DNA from: Linnemannia schmuckeri
Lineage: Eukaryota > Mortierellomycota > Mortierellomycetes > Mortierellales > Mortierellaceae
DNA: 64,000 nt
Direction: 5' to 3'
NCBI GenBank assembly: GCA_029449235.1
Contig: JANATG010000021.1
Coordinates: 310,001 to 374,000 of the forward strand
In this document: positions 1 through 12,861 of the stretch, in pieces
Numbering within the stretch: the first letter of the stretch is position 1
Layout: every line of letters starts with the position of its first letter
Notes under the pieces: model-generated
The model's input: the letters and a program-made list of their open reading frames with translations, nothing else
Told to the model about the DNA's origin: nothing
Database searches by the model: none
Translations under genes and position numbers: made by a program

Positions 1-2151
1 GCCAGGGCTTTGGCCAGATCCATCCCTTCCAAGGCCCTCAAGGCCACCCCCGCCCCCCTCGCCCACTCTGCCAAGGTATACATGCATCCTCAATCTGTTA
101 GTTCGTATTCACAATGAGAGACGCATGAAATGTACTACCAGGAAATATGCAAGCGCCGATTTCCACTAATACCTCTGTTTGATTTTAACCATTTTGAATA
201 GGCCTTTTCAACCTCGGCATTGTCGATGGATGCCCACAAGAAGAAGGAGAGAGTCAAGGTCCACTTCCCTGGTGCTCTTGACAGTCATTTCTCGCAGGTC
301 CTCGAGATCCGTGAGAAGATGGAGCCCATCGATACCTTCCGTGTCATGGATACCGACGGCAAGGTCCTCGACAAGTCCTTGGAGCCCGAGGTATGAATTC
401 TCTGGTTATTTGTTGATGAGGGAAGGATTACTTTTTTTTATCTCTCTCTTTTCTTTATTCAATTGCAACGAGCAAGAGATGTTTGTTTTCTCACCGTCTG
501 AGGATGGTGAAGTGAGAAGAGGGTGATTAAAGTTTTGGCGGTGGGACAATCGTGGGAAATTTACGACGATTTTTTTTTTATTTTTTTTTATTTCGGCTGT
601 CAGCTCTTGTGGGGAGAAAAGAGGCGGGGACAAACAACAAAATTTTCTCGACTTTCTCAGCTCATCATAATATTAGGTCCAGGTAAAAGGGAGAGAACCA
701 GCCCTTTGTGGTCACCCGAGTAATTGGATCTCTCCCTCTTGGATACCACTCTTCCTTCTGCCATTGCTACTATCATCGCAACCAAACACATACATCAATT
801 GCTCACATACCGATATTGTATCTCTTCACTTATAATAGGTCACTGAGGAGTTCGCCACCAAGATCTACAAGGACATGTTGACCTTGAACGTCATGGATTT
901 GATTTTGTACGAGGCTCAGCGTCAGGGACGCATCTCCTTCTACATGACCAACGCCGGAGAGGAGGCCTACATCGGAAGTGCTGCCGCTCTGGACCCCGAG
1001 GATGAAATCTTCGGCCAGGTAAATCAGATACTCTCGCCTCACAGTCTCTACTGTTAGTTTGCCTGTACTGCTTGTATCATTTTCACTCTTGACCTGTTAC
1101 TGATGGCTCCTCATTTTTGTATTATTGCATCTGGATGAAAACAAATAGTACCGTGAGGCTGGAACGTTGTTGTACCGTGGATTCACTTTGGACCAGTTCA
1201 TGAACCAGTGCTACTCGAACGACATGGATTTGGGTAAAGGTCGTCAGATGCCTGTCCACTATGGTTCTAAGGCCTTGCACTTTCAGACCATCTCTTCTCC
1301 TCTTGCCACCCAGTTGCCCCAGGCCTCTGGTGCTGCCTATGCCATCAAGCGCTCTGGAAAGAAGAACTGTGTGATGTGTTATTTCGGAGAGGGAGCTGCC
1401 TCCGAGGGAGATTTCCATGCTGCCCTCAACATTGCCGCTACTACCTCTTGCCCTGTCATCTTCTTCTGGTAAGTGTAATATTAGTGTCGATATGTGTTGT
1501 GAATGATGAAACACAATCAAGGAATGGAGAGAAAAGGAAAAGAAACTAACCATCTTATACTATTCTTGCTTGTCTCATAAATAAACACTTTATGATAGCC
1601 GCAACAACGGATTCGCTATTTCGACACCTGCCAACGAGCAATATAAGGGTGACGGTATTGCCTCTCGCGGAGTCGGATACGGCATGCACACGATCCGTGT
1701 GGACGGCAACGACGTCTGGGCAGTCTACAAGGCCACCCAGGAGGCACGCAAGATCGCCGTCGAGAAGCACAAGCCCGTGTTGATCGAGGCCATGACCTAC
1801 CGTGTGGGACACCACTCGACCTCGGACGACTCATCGGCCTACCGGTCCAAGAAGGAGGTCGAGGACTGGAAGCGTCACGATAACCCCATGGTCCGCATGC
1901 GCAAGTGGCTCGAGTCCAAGGGCTGGTGGGATGAGGCCCGTGAGAACGCTCATAAGTCTACCCAGCGTACTGCAGTGTTGAAGAGCTTTGCGGCGGCTGA
2001 GAAGAGGAAGAAGCCTGCGGTCTCGGAGATGTTTAATGATGTGTACGATAAGTTGACGCCCAACTTGATTGAGCAGAAGAAGGAGTTGGAGGAGTTGATT
2101 AAGAAGTATCCTGCTCATTATGATACCTCCAACTACGCCAAGGATAACTAA
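1..2151 (+). CDS. BCKDHA: Branched-chain 2-oxoacid dehydrogenase E1 alpha subunit, mitochondrial (5' partial)
   Basis: This is the thiamine-diphosphate-dependent E1 alpha subunit of the mitochondrial BCKDH complex, which decarboxylates the 2-oxoacids of Leu, Ile and Val. Exons read from the sequence are <1-75, 202-390, 839-1018, 1149-1468 and 1599-2151; frame is kept across every junction. The first exon is Arg/Ala-rich (ARALARS, a mitochondrial presequence) and the initiator lies outside the window. The TPP-binding motif runs from GEGAASEGD to CRNNGFAIST and is split by the last intron inside the Cys codon. The loop YRVGHHSTSDDSSAYR matches the kinase-regulated phosphorylation loop of the animal enzyme, so control by a BCKDH kinase is likely (known for the family). 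The end, with WWDEARE and KYPAHYDTSNY, is family-typical, so the 3' end is complete. The last intron is unremarkable (130 nt). Pyruvate dehydrogenase E1 alpha is the main alternative, but the loop sequence favours BCKDH. Confidence 0.95.
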
Positions 2152-2410
2152 ATGGGGATAGTAGTTGTGGTGGCAGAAGGATAGGGAATGGAGGAGGGGG
2201 TTTTATTACTAGATATACAAGCTGGAACCTTTTTTTTTTTCTTTTTCAAAGCATGCATTCATACATACACATTTATTAAAATATCATTGCCCTTTTTTTG
2301 TGCACAAGGAAGGAGTGGTTTGTTTAGTTCGGTTTATTTTTCTACATGTCGGATAATTTTACAGTTGTCTATCAAAGAAATGGAATGAACGGCATTCTTT
2401 TTTATATATT

Positions 2411-5400
2411 CTACTCGTGTGACACCTCATTGGCACCATCGTCCTCCTCGTCATCATCGTGCATCTGGGGGATATAGAAGCTCTGTTGATGCTGGTGCTG
2501 GATCGAAGGACGATGCTGGTGCTGGAGCTGCTGCTGTCCAAACCCTCCACCAGCAAGGAAAGGCGAGTTTGTATGGGTGAGAGAGAGAGAGTTGGGATTA
2601 GAGAAGACGTCGAGGGATGGGACCAATTGGCTGTTCATCCAGCTCTCGAGGGATTCTGTCATCCCGGTGTTGTTGTTGGTGTTATCTTGGGGGATGTGCA
2701 TTGCCTGGGGCTGTTGCTGTTGGAGGAAGTGGAAATGAGGGCTGTACATGGATGCTGCTCCCTGGGTGCTGGTGGTAGCGAAGGGCAAGAAGACTTGGTT
2801 GTTGGTGGTGGTGCCGTCGATGGGGGAGATAAGCTGGTCTGCGGTGCCGGGGCCAGTAGGGTGAATCATATTCAGCGTCATCGAGAAATCTGCTCCTCCA
2901 GCGTTGTGCATCGTGGGGAACGACGAATGTGGCGACGAGGTTCCATAGGCCAAAAAGTCCATCGGCGCTAGAGGCGACATCGACTCGGCTCCAGAGACTG
3001 AGCCACTGCTACTACCACCAATAGTAGGGAACTCAATGGTGGTAGTGGATGTCCTGGGCGACGAAGCTGGCGAGGAATCTGCAGAATTGCAGGCTGGGAC
3101 GACCAAGGACTCGTAAGAGGCCATGGTGTTTGAGAGTGGGATTGTCGGGATAGAGATTGAACCAATGTTTGTCATATGTCCTCCGCCCACGTATGACGAA
3201 GGTGGTGCTGGTGTGTGTTGTTGTTTGTGCTGATGGTGAGGGTGATGAGAAGGATATGCGCCAGATGTGCGGAGCTGGGTGGTATTCAGTCGACCAGGAC
3301 GGGGATGCTGCTGCTGCTGTAGTTGTTGTTGTTGGTGTTGTTGTTGTTGTCTGGCAAGGATCTTTGCACGGTCCTTTTGTGGCTGTTGTTGTTCGAGCTG
3401 TAATTGCTGTTGGGTGAAGGAGAGCACGGTGTTCTCCTGGATTTGATGATGGTGGTTATCAATGGTTGTGGGGATGTCAAAGGATTTTGGTGATGAGAGC
3501 GTTACAGCTGCTGGTGCCTCTGTCTTTGTTTGTGGGGCACTTGGGCCTTGAGTAGGAGCGGTAGCTGTGGTGATGGTAGAGGTGGGGCTTGCAGGGGCGC
3601 CGTCAACAGTCACAGCTACAGCGGGAGCTGCGGTGGTAACAGTGGCCGCAGAAGGAGCGACCGTCACAACAGGCGCCACAGTAGCTGCTGCTGCAGTAGC
3701 AGAAGCACTATTTGTAGCAGCAGATGCACGCTTTTTCTTCTTCCCAGCCAGCTTCTTCAACGCAGCCTCAGCAATGGCCTGAGGTAACTTTGGAGGAGGC
3801 TTTTGGCCTGCAAATCCGGCCGCGACATGAGGTCTCTTGATGATGGTCCCGTCACTGTTCCGGGCGACTTTTTTGGTCCCGGCCGCCTTGTTTTTCCGCG
3901 TTGTTGGTGTTGGCTCCTTCTAAGATTTTAATATGATTGTAGAGTGTGAGAGAAATAGAAAGGAAGAAGAATGAGAATTAGCTTAGGTAAGTGTGTTTAA
4001 GACAAAAAATCCAAAATGTGAAGCACAGAGAGAGAGGGGGGTGCAAAAAAGCAAGAGGAAAGAAAGGAAATATCTCTGGAAACACACACACACAAATATG
4101 AACATACACAGTGCAAGATTCACAATTGGATGGGGGTAGAAGGGTGCATTAAAATTCTTATTGTTACCTTGGCATTATCATTTTTGCTCGACTCGCCTGT
4201 GGTATCCGCGCCGGCAGAAGGAGGCACCGCCAAAGAGAGTTTGGTCACAGGTGCGTTGCTATCCTGAACAGATCCCAATAAGAGTTCAATACGTTTCATC
4301 CGCTCGATGTAATCCTGTCCTGCAAAGAGCGAGGGTCTTCGTCCCTGCTGATGCTGTTGTTGTCCCTCTCCTCCGAGTCTGGTGCCACGATCTTCTTGAA
4401 TGGGAGAAGAAAAATCGGAAGTATCGTCCTGAATCAGTGCAAGACCCAGTGGTGATCCTGCTGCAGTCAGTGCAGGCGAGATGGGGGACATAATACGTTG
4501 CTGCTGGTGCTGTCCGTGCTGGTTATTTGATGGGGTCGAGAAGCTGTTGGATCTCTGGTGATGGTGGCCGTGGGCGATAAATTCGGCAGCCCCAGGAATG
4601 ACGTTGCTGAGTAACATTTCGATTCTCCGCATCCGCTCTAAATGTTCCTGGTCCTGCAGACTACTTGAGGTCCCCGGAATTTCTGATGACAACATCGTCA
4701 TAGGTCGCTGCTGTTGCTGCTCTCCGCAAAGAGTCAAGCCCGTAGTAGAGGGTGGGCTCAGGCTCAGGGGACCGCTTATGGTAGGGGAAAGCCTCATGGA
4801 GGCAGTGTTGCTGTTGTTATTGTTGTGCTCGATGTTGATGTGGGAGGAAGAAGAGGATACAATGCCGGTGTTACGGGCAACCTTTTTTGCTTTCAGCAAC
4901 GATGTCTGATCCTCTTGTTCATCGGCAGGACAATTCCGCTTAGTCGCCTTCGTGGCTGTGGATTCGGCGGTGGAAGAGTTCTCGGTCTCCTTGTTGTTGA
5001 GTTTGCTGAGGAGGACTTCGGGAGGGGTCCGGATACACTCCCGCTTGGAGTGCTGGCAAGAGTTGCAAGGGGCCTCGCGATCACATCGGATCTTGCGATA
5101 CCGGCACCAATCGCACACTAGTGAAAGTAGTAATTCAAAACATATGAAGAAGGAACAGTAGTGTGGGTTAGATAATTGATTTGCAGCTAATAAGCCCTGG
5201 AAGATTTTCGATACCAGAAAAGGACAACAAAATAAACACAATATAAAAAAAAGTGTACCTTGATTGACATTGAGGCGTTTCCTGTAGGAGGCACTCTGGG
5301 ATGCAGACAGGTTCTGCTGCTGCTGTTGCTGCTTCTTTTTGGTGGTGGTGATGGGAATAGTACCGGTTGCGGCGGGAGATGAAGGGGTAGTTGAGGGAGG

Positions 5401-5793
5401 GGAGAGGGGCGCTGGTGCTACTGGTTGCTTCATATCTAGTTTAGAGGTTGTAGGTTGTTGTGATGATAGCAACTGCTGCTGTGAAGGGGAGGAGGAACGA
5501 GGGTCGATTGAGAGGACCGTTGGGTCAATTGATATCGGTTGTGGTGGTGAAGGAGAAGCCATGGTGGATAATACTGATCCCGGGATAGAGGCGGAGTCGG
5601 TCTTGGGTGAGACTATGATGGTGTTCTGTATGTGAGTGTGTTGTTCTTGCGTTGTTCCTGTTGAGGTAGTGGCGGTTGCGGTGGTAGCATTGGCGACTGC
5701 ACCGGGTTTAGTTGCGCCAGCAGCGGCGGCCGAGTTGGTAGCGGCAGCGGCATGGTGCTTGAGGCTCTTGTGCAATAATCCGGAGAAGGTCAT
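2411..5793 (-). CDS. Zn(2)-Cys(6) fungal transcription factor
   Basis: I read three exons: 5793-5259, 5117-4168 and 3919-2411, giving 997 residues. The zinc cluster is made by joining exons 1 and 2: C180-x2-C183-x6-C190-x5-C196-x2-C199-x6-C206, starting CDWCRYRKIRC. This is the DNA-binding domain of GAL4-type fungal regulators. The first intron (141 nt) has no stop in frame, and reading through it would insert a hydrophobic run just before the first Cys, so splicing is needed for a normal cluster. Intron 2 (248 nt) joins NDNAK to KEPTPTTRK. The remainder is low complexity: Gln, Ser, Thr, Ala and Pro tracts, and a basic stretch (AGKKKKRAS) that could be a nuclear signal. Two related segments, LERMRRIEMLL and IERMKRIELLL, look like internal duplicates. 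I saw no fungal-specific middle domain. The ATG at 5793 is the first in frame with a plausible context. Target genes are unknown. Confidence 0.85.
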
Positions 5794-6385
5794 GATGAGG
5801 CAAACAGCGGAGAATATGTAAGAATCAGGAACGTGGGGAAAGGGGGGGTGAAGGGGGGACACAGGCGTGTGCGATGAGAGAAAGAGAAGAGTGATCAAGT
5901 CGTCTATGAATGTGTATGGAGGCAATGAACGAAAAAGGATATTTAAATACAAGAGAAAGTGGGGATTGTTGTTGTTGTCGTTGTTGGTGGTGGCGGATGA
6001 TGAGAACAGAATAGAGGAGACAAAGTGTGTATGTGTGTATGTCAGTTGGAAAAATATGTGGGGAGAGAGTTCACAGTCAAGGTCACAGGCGGAAGGGAAA
6101 AAGGTATAGGTGGCCTTCTTTTCTATGTGTCACTTGCTGATCGATCAGCCAACCAACCAGCCAACGGCTCAAATCGATGGAAGGGTGTAGGATCTGCGAT
6201 CAACAAAGCTTCTTTTTCTTGTGGGTCCCTGGAAATAAAACGAGCACTTCTTTTTTGCTGAGAATAGGGCGCTGCTTTCCTGGCAACTCATACTTTTTGT
6301 GCTCCACAGCTCACACACGAACGCGCGCTATTTTTTTTTTTTGTCGAGACAAGAAAGCAACAAAAGGAATCAGACACCCTACGCC
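5794..6385. promoter_or_regulatory. Divergent intergenic interval
   Basis: A 592-bp gap separates the start codons of the Zn2Cys6 gene (-) and the decayed homeodomain-like/JmjC locus (+), so it must hold both promoters. I saw TG- and T-rich stretches and a poly-T run near 6331-6341, but no motif I can name. Confidence 0.4.
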
Positions 6386-9300
6386 ATGAACCTCAACACA
6401 GACAACACTCTACAACGTCCTTCATATAGTGGCGAGTCTACCCAAACAACATGTCGCATGAGCACCGACATTGGAATTAACACCAGCCAAACAATAACAG
6501 ACATCCACAGACACGCTGTCGCGAGCCGAGACAAGCACAAAGACAAGCACAAAGACAAAGGCAGGAACATGGACGTGAAGTTTGATACGCAAGCTCCAAC
6601 AATTAAACTCACAGATACCAATGCTCAAAGGAGGAGACCGAACAGGTCCTCCTCGGACCCTGGCATAGGACGAAAGAGAGCCGCCAATTTTACTGTCGAG
6701 ATCCCTCAGTGTAGAGTAAAGCATCCACGAACGACACGTATGTACGCACGTTTCCTCCTATCAAAAACTTGAAGGGAAACAATATCACAGGTAACGTTAT
6801 ATGTTAACACCCGATCCCCTGCTCCATTTACCTCTTGTTAGGATCGAATGCATCTGATCAAGGACGCGTTCAGGATAACTCCAGCACACATTCGTGGCCC
6901 AGGCCGACTCTATCAGCAATAGGAATACCACCAGCCAAACACACCCTATTTCAATATCAACAAACAAATACCCAAGCTAACAAAACAGAGACGGAAGAAT
7001 GATTCAGTAAGGCTTCCTGGTACGACACAGACCTGGGCAGAGTACGATACGCCCATCCGAAACCCACACTGGTTCTCACTGAGAAGCATGAACAAACCCT
7101 GGAGGCTGCGTTTCAGATGCATAGGGACAACCTGGACGCGCTTACAGACCAGGATATGGAGTTCTTTGCTGCTTTTACTGGAGTTACTTACCAGGCTGCC
7201 AATGAATGGTTTATCCGACGACGGAGAGAGAATATGAGATTTGGCAAGGGTTCTTCACCTCCACCGCTACCGCCACCAACAACGAAAACGGAAACGAGAA
7301 CGAGAATGATATCGACAATATCAGTACTACCACCACATCTTCATACCAAGAAGGAAAGCAGCACGATGGCCTCCTTTGGGTCATCAGCTGGCACCAACTG
7401 GATCGCTGCGACTTTTGTAGAGCCCTCCACCACCCTCAACAAACTGGTCGAGAAAGCCATGGACAGGACTGTCGCCGCTTTTGAACAGGAAGCTGCAGTT
7501 GACGACGCCATTATCAACACCCCAATCAACAAGATTACTCCAGAATCAACCATCTACGAATTCGAGTCCAACGACATCATCGTCGAACCAACCAAATCCG
7601 TCGAGCCAAGCGATACCACTGCCACGTCGGCAAACACCGCAGAATCCACAAATACTGTTGCCGAGCCAATTACAGTAGTCGAATTCAGCGACATCGCCTC
7701 CAAAAGAAGTGCTAAAGATGCCGAGTTTAGCGGTACTGTCGCCAAATCACCCAAAGTTACCGAACCTATCAACACCGTTGACAGCGCGCCTGCAACCGTC
7801 GAGCACAACACCACCAATACCAAATCAATCACCGAAGTCAAAACCACCAGCGCCGGATCAATCACAAAAGCAGGATCCATTAACACCGCCATCACCACCA
7901 CCAATACCAAAGCAATCACAAAAGTCGGAACCATCAGCAAACTCTCCACCAAACCAACAGTCGATACTACATCCATTTCAAGCTCGCCCGAGAAATCCAA
8001 AGTATTTTCAATGCCGACTCTTGATACTATTGGAATCAACAAGAAACGCAACTCTGCTATCTACCACATGTTTGACATAAAGCCACTCGACAACCCCAAG
8101 CGTCTCGTGGTGACCAAAATCTACGGCAAAAAGTCGGCACATCCAATATCGATATCACCAATATCAGTAGCGACACCAAAGTCAACGACAACAACAATTA
8201 CAGTAACAAAGTTGCCGTCATCCTCACAGTCGTCGTCATCGACAGCGACATCAGAGTCAAGAACAACAAAGACGTTGTCGTCGTCGTCCTCACCGTCATC
8301 AGCATCAGCATCTCCTTTGACAGAACCACCGGTGACCAGCAGTAGGCCACCATCAACGACAGACCAGAGCGGCTCTTCCGACCATGTCATCACGCGGAAA
8401 AATGTCCCGTACAAACATCGTGTCCTTCAAGAAGGGCAATGTATTGAGGAGGATGATGATCAGGGCTTAGGGGTCAGTTTGTATCAGGAAGCATGCAAAC
8501 CCTGCACAGAGCAACAAGGCAAGAGTATTTGTTCATTCAAGAAGTTCCGCGTCTTCTACGTCGACAGTCGAGAAGCCGGTAAAGATATTGCCAATTATCG
8601 TTACGAACCTGACTTTTCCCATGACCCTAGCTACGACAAGGCATTGCGGTTTCGGAGGAAGGGTCTGGATCGCGAGAAGGCCTACCATATTTTGCGCACA
8701 CTTCTCCGTTTGGCCTGCCTATTCTCGAGAGGGAGCTGCTGCACGTCTTGAATCGTACTGGTTTGAAGCTGAGAAAATTTGACCTAGAGTTGGGGGCGCC
8801 TAATCATGATGACTACGTCCGCTGCTCTCTGGACGACCAACGGTACTGCGAGAACTGCAAGAGCGCGATTGTGGCAGGATACTGGATGTGCAGTGTCTGC
8901 GGCGAAGAGCTGTGTCTGGATTGTTTTGATGCCTTCTGCGACACGACCATGTGTACCAAGGGCCGACTGCACCAGCGAAAGCAGTTTGTCACCTGTGGGA
9001 AGTTCCATGCGGTGACTTTGCAGAAGTACATTGCAGCACTTCGAGGCTTCAAACAAGCCTTGCCCCAAGCAGCAATCGAGGCCGCAAGCAAATCCATCCT
9101 CCTCCCGGCCACAGTGGCTGTTCAAAACGATCCAACTAGGAGAGGTCATTTCCGTTTGCCGGCTCGATACGACGCCTCGGAACTGGACTTGAAGACCTTT
9201 CGGCATTATTGGCAGCAGGGGAAAGTGTTGCAGGTGGAAGGGGTTGGTAAACGGCTTAAACGATCTTGGACGCCAAAGTACCTTGTTTCAGAGCATGGGG

Positions 9301-10580
9301 AAGCGTAGGTCGATGTGCTTCGTTGTCAGGATGGCAAGACTAAAGTGATGAACATGGCCAGGTACTTCTTGAAATACTTTGATGACCACAAGAGTACTGA
9401 TGTCTGGAAGATAAAGGTAAGTTCTCGTTCTTTCTTTTCTTTATTTTTATTTCTAGTCTTTCGCTTGATCCATGAGCTCTTGACAAGTGCTTTCTTATTA
9501 AATCAAATGCCCTGTTTTTATCTCTTCAATTACTTGTTGACTTATGGACTGTCGAGAAGTGATTTATTTTTGGATCAAAGTGATGTTATTTACTCTCGTA
9601 TTTCTTCAATTGCTTAATGACAGATGTTTCTTCTCGCTTGTAATGGCACTGACATAACATCGCCCTCCATACTACTGACTTTTAGGACTGGCCCGAAGAA
9701 CCGTTTCATAAAGTGTTACCGGAGCTGTTTGAGGAACTGATGCAGGCACTCCCTCTCCCAGAGTACACCAGCCCAAGGGCATTTTCAACTTGGCTAAATA
9801 CTTTCCAGTCCATCAAGTGAATGCAGAGATCTCGGCCAAGCTGTACATCTTTCAGAAGCAACTCAACAAACACAAAGACTTTAGTCCGATGCAGCTCTCT
9901 GCTGAGATGTCGGATTCCATTTATATCTGCACCTATACCCAGGCTGGTACGTGCACCTTTTTGTGTTTTGGTCGTGGTTCTGGAGACATCGGTTTTGCTC
10001 TTGTGTAACAACACTTTTGACACTGTTTAATCCACTGACTGTCCTTTCTTTTTATTTTCCACAAACGTCTTTTTCTTATAAAAAGATAATGATAAAAAAA
10101 CAGAGACAGGAAGGACTGCGTTGTGATGGGATATATACCGTGCAGAGGACAGGTCTTTGATTGACGCTTTCTTGCGGACAGTGATGGCAGAGAACAAGAA
10201 CAACAACAAGAAGAAATAGCAACAGGAGGAGGAAACAGATCCATTTACGTATGACAGTTAGTATCTTTCCCCAAGGCTCAAGAATCGACTATACCACGAG
10301 ACTGGCTTTAGAGCGACGGAGGTACAAGAAGGATGGCGAGGCGGTGATGATTCCTGCGGGGTGTGTGAGACAGGCGAGATATTTGCAGGGGAGTATTGTG
10401 GTTGGACTGGATTTTGTGTCTCCCGAGAGGTTTGCGCAGACGATGGATTGGAGCCGGACGCTGAGGCGATTTAACTTGGAGAGGGGCGGAGAGGGGCTGG
10501 ATGATGTTTTGCAAGCGAACAAGTTGGCGTTTTTTAGCACCGTTGCCATGCTTAACCTCCGGTCCTCATTATTTGAGTAG
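6386..10580 (+). pseudogene. Decayed homeodomain-like plus KDM3/JmjC-like protein gene
   Basis: One reading frame can be followed through exons 6386-6737, 6842-9416, 9686-9946 and 10146-10580, but it is broken many times. A homeodomain-like segment (7049-7240) ends in NEWFIRRRREN. A Ser/Thr-rich linker follows. A Cys-rich finger (8846-8960) has CENCKSA, CSVCGEE and CLDC, as in JMJD1/KDM3 proteins. The JmjC part has DWPEEPFHKVLPELFEELMQ, LNLAKYF-like text, AEMSDSIYICTYT and IPAGCVRQARYL before LDFVSPE. JmjC/KDM3 proteins are Fe(II)/2-oxoglutarate-dependent histone demethylases. Lesions: in-frame TGA 7000-7002, a 1-nt loss near 8715, TAG 9306-9308, a 1-nt loss near 9778, TAG 10217-10219, TAG 10259-10261 and a frame change near 10325. 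The metal ligands also look replaced. The gene name is withheld because the domain order is unusual. Assembly error could explain single lesions, but not easily seven. Confidence 0.75.
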
Positions 10581-11194
10581 TTCTCACAGTATGGGATCAA
10601 GCCTAGGCAAGCCTGGCTAGGTTGAGTTAAAAAAAAAAAAAAAAAAAAAAAAAGTGGCCTGTTCGAATTCAAAGGAATGGAAGAAATGAGTGACTGCTGC
10701 AGCCGGAGAGAACAACAGCCGGAGTGTGTGTGTGTTCAAGTTTAAAAACGAAAAATAAAAAATGAATTGATGCGATTGGATAGACAGCATGGTATCGAAT
10801 CAGCGACGACCTTGCTTGTCCTTCCTTCCAGTGTCAGATAGGACTTCAGGAATTTTTTTTTATTTTTTTGTCTCTCTTTATGTACCTGCCTGCCTGCCCG
10901 CCCTGAAAAAGTAAGGAACGAAGTGAGTTTGTGCTGAGGGGACTGGATTGGCTTGGCCATCATCATCATCTTTTCTTTATTTTTTTTGGTGTTATTCATC
11001 TAGTTGACTGGCTTTCATCTCTCTCTCTCTCTCTCTCTTTTTTTTTTTTTAGTTCTCCTACTTTGCCCCTTTCTTCTTTTTTCTTTTCTTTCTTCCCTTT
11101 TTCTTCCAGCTCTCATCCTTCTTTCCCTTTCTCCCTCCCACTTCCTGCCCTTGTCCCTTCCATTTCATCCATTGCATACAAAGAAAGAAGAAAG
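10581..11194 (+). promoter_or_regulatory. Promoter/5' region of the delta-4 desaturase gene
   Basis: This 614-bp gap contains a 23-nt or longer A-run near 10628-10653, a (CT)n tract at about 11018-11038 and a long CT-rich leader directly before the ATG at 11195. CT-rich leaders are common in fungal promoters. No specific factor site is claimed. Confidence 0.45.
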
Positions 11195-12861
11195 ATGTCG
11201 AACCCATCACCAACTGTTAATCAGCGGGAGCAGTATAAGGACCAACTGCCAAAGGACCCTAAGGCCCTCGACAACCGTTTTCCCTTGTACCTCGGAGACT
11301 GGAAAAAGTCAGACCCCCGCGTCGACGATGACCTCGCTATGGATAACATGGACGAGCCCCACATGAAGCGCAAGCTCGCTATCCTCAAGAAGCATCCCGA
11401 AATCGAAAAGCTCTACGGCCACGACTCCAGGACCTCGCTCGTCACCATCGCTGCCGCTGCTGCCCAGGTCTACTTTGCCTACCTCTTTGGCCGTGTCTGG
11501 ACCGACACCTTCTGGGGCTTTGTCGTCTTTGCCTACGTCGTCGGTGGATCTATCACTGCCCTCTACGGTGTCCTGATTCACGAGGCCACTCACAACCATG
11601 CCGCCCCCACCGTCTTCCTCAACAAGCTCGTCGGGTTGGCTGCCAACATTGGTATCCCCGTCCCCATCTATGCCTCCTTCCGTCGCTATCATCTCGAGCA
11701 CCACACCTACCAGGGTGTCACCGGCATGGACCCCGATCTTCCCCTGGAGTGGGAGAAGAAGATGATTCGCGGTAACGCTGCCTTGAAGTTGCTCTGGCTC
11801 TTCATCTACCCCGTCATGTACGTTGTCCGTGGTGCCGCCATGAAGAAAACCCCCTCGACTTGGGAGATTTACAACATCATCTTCACCATCACCACCGATA
11901 TCCTCGTCGCACATTTCTGCGGTCTCCGTGGCCTCTTGTACCTCTTTGTCTCACTCTGGTTCGGATACGGTCTCCACCCCGGCGCAGCTCACTTCATCCA
12001 GGAGCACTACACCTTTGACGATGGCCAGGAGACCTACTCGTACTACGGTATCCTCAACAAGCCCTACATGAACATTGGTCTCCACATGGAGCACCACGAC
12101 TGTAAGTTACTTGGTGTATCAATTGCGCAATGCAAGATGAGTCCTAGTAATGGGCTGTTGTTGTTGTGTTTGTTCTCCTTTTTTTTGTTGTCTTATCTGA
12201 TGCTATCGGGTGTTTGCGTTTCGTTTTTGTCGCGCTTGCTTGCTTGTCCCTTTTTTTTATTATTTTATTTCTCCCAATCTGGCGGCTCTACTGTGATTCG
12301 TTCTTAAGTATTTTAGCAGGACAGAGTGGGTTGAAAATTTATAACCCATGTCCTTGCTGCCACTTACACCAATCCTACTCCCAGGGGCAAATATTGGACA
12401 TGCGACAAACAAAAAACAAAAAAAATTGAGAGCCAACACAATAACATTCATCCCAGCCGTGCAACCCGCAATCCGAGAAACAAAAAAAAAAGTTTTCCGC
12501 CCATTTTAATCCCGTTAAACTTTAGTTGTGACCAGACTCAGCAAGCATGCAATGAACGCCTCCACTAACTTTTCTCTTTCCTTTCAATTGGGACCTTATA
12601 GTCACTAAGGTCGCATGGTCGCGCCTTCCTGAGGTCCGCGCTATGGCCCCCGAGTTCTACGATTCAATGGCCTACCACACCTCGTGGTTGCTCGTTCACT
12701 GGAAGTTCATCACCGAACCCGGCTATGGCCCTCAGTCCCGTCTCGGACGTACGATGGAGGACCACAAGACTGCCCGTAAGCAGGTCGGCAAGCTCCGTCG
12801 TGCTGATGAGCACGCCTACGAGGAGATGGCTCTTGACGCCCAGAAGTTGAAGGATAACTAA
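11195..12861 (+). CDS. DEGS1/DES1: Sphingolipid delta-4 desaturase (dihydroceramide desaturase)
   Basis: This membrane di-iron enzyme introduces the 4,5-trans double bond into dihydroceramide in the ER. Exons are 11195-12101 and 12602-12861 (intron 500 nt), giving 388 residues, somewhat longer than animal DEGS1 (about 323) because of N- and C-terminal extensions. Three histidine boxes are present: HEATHN (H129), HLEHH (166-170) and, ending exon 1, HMEHHD (298-302), continued by exon 2 as FTKVAWSRLPEVR. The segment HPGAAHFIQEHYTF is characteristic of the DES family and separates it from delta-12 acyl desaturases. An N-terminal LYLGDWKKSDPR segment resembles the family's conserved entry motif. 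Several hydrophobic spans flank the boxes. The protein ends ALDAQKLKDN. The ATG at 11195 is preceded by an A-rich context (AAGAAAG). Intact and probably functional. Confidence 0.92.

Noticed and set aside
2459..3787. Val/Gly/Ala-rich open frames on the + strand
   Set aside because: They are antisense to the Gln/Ser/Thr-rich exons of the Zn2Cys6 gene.
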